Assembly: GCF_051401765.1 (NCBI RefSeq)
Contig: NW_027480440.1
Location: forward strand, 3,844,001-3,908,000
Direction of reading: 5' to 3'
Origin: Calliopsis andreniformis
Taxonomy: Eukaryota > Arthropoda > Insecta > Hymenoptera > Andrenidae
Length of the DNA stretch: 64,000 nt
In this document: positions 63,771 through 64,000 of the stretch, one piece after another
Position numbering within the stretch: position 1 is the stretch's first letter
Layout of the letters: each line of letters starts with the position of its first letter
Notes under the pieces: model-generated
Databases searched by the model: none
Told to the model about the DNA's origin: nothing
What the model saw: only the letters and a program-made list of their open reading frames with translations
Made by a program: the position numbers and the translations under genes

Positions 63771-64000
63771 TCAGTAATCAACCCTCAATCCTCAATTCTC
63801 AATCCTCAATCTTCAGTCCTCAATCCTCAATCCTCAATCCTCAATCCTCAATCCTCAGTTTTCAGTCCTCAAACCTCAATCCTCAACCCTCAGACCTCAT
63901 CCTCATTCCTCAATTCTCAATCCTCAATCCTCAGTCCTCAGTCCTCAAAGTTCTATCCTCAAACCTCAGCCCTCTTCGTCAATCCTCAATCCTCAATACT
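63771..64000 (+). repeat. D flank and module D at the right edge
   Basis: The text TCAGTAATCAACCC onward repeats the E-to-D interval of other units, with module D at 63945-63985. By the fixed spacing, an Ae module would be expected to start at 64,119, outside the window. Bt is joined directly to this flank, another recombinant join. Confidence 0.83.

Larger units (their letters stand above)
1..64000. repeat. Giant heptanucleotide satellite array, unit CCTCAAT
   Basis: Every line of the window is made of tandem copies of CCTCAAT or one- to two-base variants. Common variants are CTTCAAT, ACTCAAT, CCTCAGT, CCTCAAC, CCTCAAA, TCTCAAT and CCCCAAT; less common are CGTCAAT, CATCAAT, CCACAAT, CCTGAAT, CCTCGAT and CCTTAAT. 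Orientation never reverses and the array runs off both ends. G is almost absent from this strand. No promoter, tRNA, rRNA, transposon terminus or single-copy stretch was seen. A repeat of this size with higher-order structure is typical of eukaryotic heterochromatin; that placement is inference. Long-read assembly of such DNA can gain or lose copies, so the copy number here may not be exact. Confidence 0.97.

Noticed and set aside
1..64000. Resemblance of a seven-residue peptide repeat to the RNA polymerase II C-terminal domain
   Set aside because: Only the period is shared. SSILNPQ lacks the tyrosine and serine-proline pattern, and the period is forced by the 7-base DNA unit.
1..64000. CRISPR array
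   Set aside because: Repeats are contiguous with no unique spacers, there is no conserved repeat-spacer length, and there are no cas genes. Landmark modules are hundreds of bases apart and made of the same heptamers.
1..64000. Telomeric repeat (plant-type CCCTAAA)
   Set aside because: The unit length matches but CCTCAAT differs in sequence, and no run of CCCTAAA was seen. Higher-order modules and large duplications are not a telomere pattern. A subtelomeric position remains possible.
1..64000. Cyanobacterial short heptanucleotide repeats (STRR)
   Set aside because: Those repeats are short and intergenic. A gene-free array longer than 64 kb with layered duplications does not fit a bacterial chromosome, although the 7-base unit alone could suggest it.

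Overview
The whole 64 kb window is one tandem-repeat (satellite-like) array. I found no gene, RNA gene, mobile element or unrelated single-copy sequence in it. The basic unit is the heptamer CCTCAAT (complement ATTGAGG). It is repeated about nine thousand times head to tail in one orientation, and most units carry zero to two substitutions. The + strand is almost free of G (about 1-3 per 60 bases by eye). Both window edges lie inside the array, so it is longer than 64 kb. An array this large and hierarchical, without genes, fits eukaryotic heterochromatin (pericentromeric, subtelomeric or similar). I cannot name the organism.

The many long open frames are an arithmetic by-product. Because 7 leaves remainder 1 on division by 3, all three + frames read the same heptapeptide, SSILNPQ. 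The - strand has a TGA every 21 bases in every frame, so all open frames lie on +. None shows independent evidence of coding.

The real content is a hierarchy. Diverged heptamers form recognisable landmark modules, named here A (37 copies, five main subtypes Aa-Ae plus one odd copy), B (21 copies of a hairpin around an EcoRI site, subtypes Bg and Bt), D (12), E (7), F (7), G (6), I (8, ending in a ScaI palindrome), J (4) and K (6). Their order and spacing are conserved: G-545-F-421-E-511-D-174-Ae-391-Bg-761-Bt-236-I-994-K-156-Ac-213-J, then Ad, Ab, Ab (476 apart) and 691 bp back to G. Numbers are start-to-start distances in bp. The window reads as repeated, partly deleted and partly duplicated passages through an ancestral super-repeat of about 8 kb. 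One full turn lies between the G copies at 25,012 and 35,107.

Layout. 1-5,160: Aa/Ab units, with a 293-bp tandem pair and a 1,440-bp offset pair. 5,161-6,226: landmark-poor. 6,227-10,080: F-E, then a tandem duplication of about 1.65 kb (D-Ae-Bg). 10,081-13,160: mosaic of Bt, G, F, Bt, D and Ae. 13,160-15,491: 1,166-bp tandem pair (Bt-I). 15,492-19,120: K-Ac, K-Ac-J, Ad. 19,829-22,083: E-D-Ae-Bg-Bt-I type unit. 22,084-23,455: chimeric stretch. 23,456-37,330: full super-repeat turn and the start of the next, including 1,099-bp and 1,125-bp tandem pairs. 37,331-44,134: recombined pieces. 44,135-47,640: 1,753-bp tandem pair. 47,683-58,927: 5,738-bp tandem duplication, very recent, whose second copy lacks 231 bp. 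58,928-62,950: Bt-I-K-Ac twice. 62,951-63,770: more diverged. 63,771-64,000: D flank again.

Nothing here works together as genes do. The pattern is the product of unequal exchange, segmental duplication and in-register slippage. All matches and distances were read by eye; a dot plot and a self-alignment would give exact identities and boundaries.
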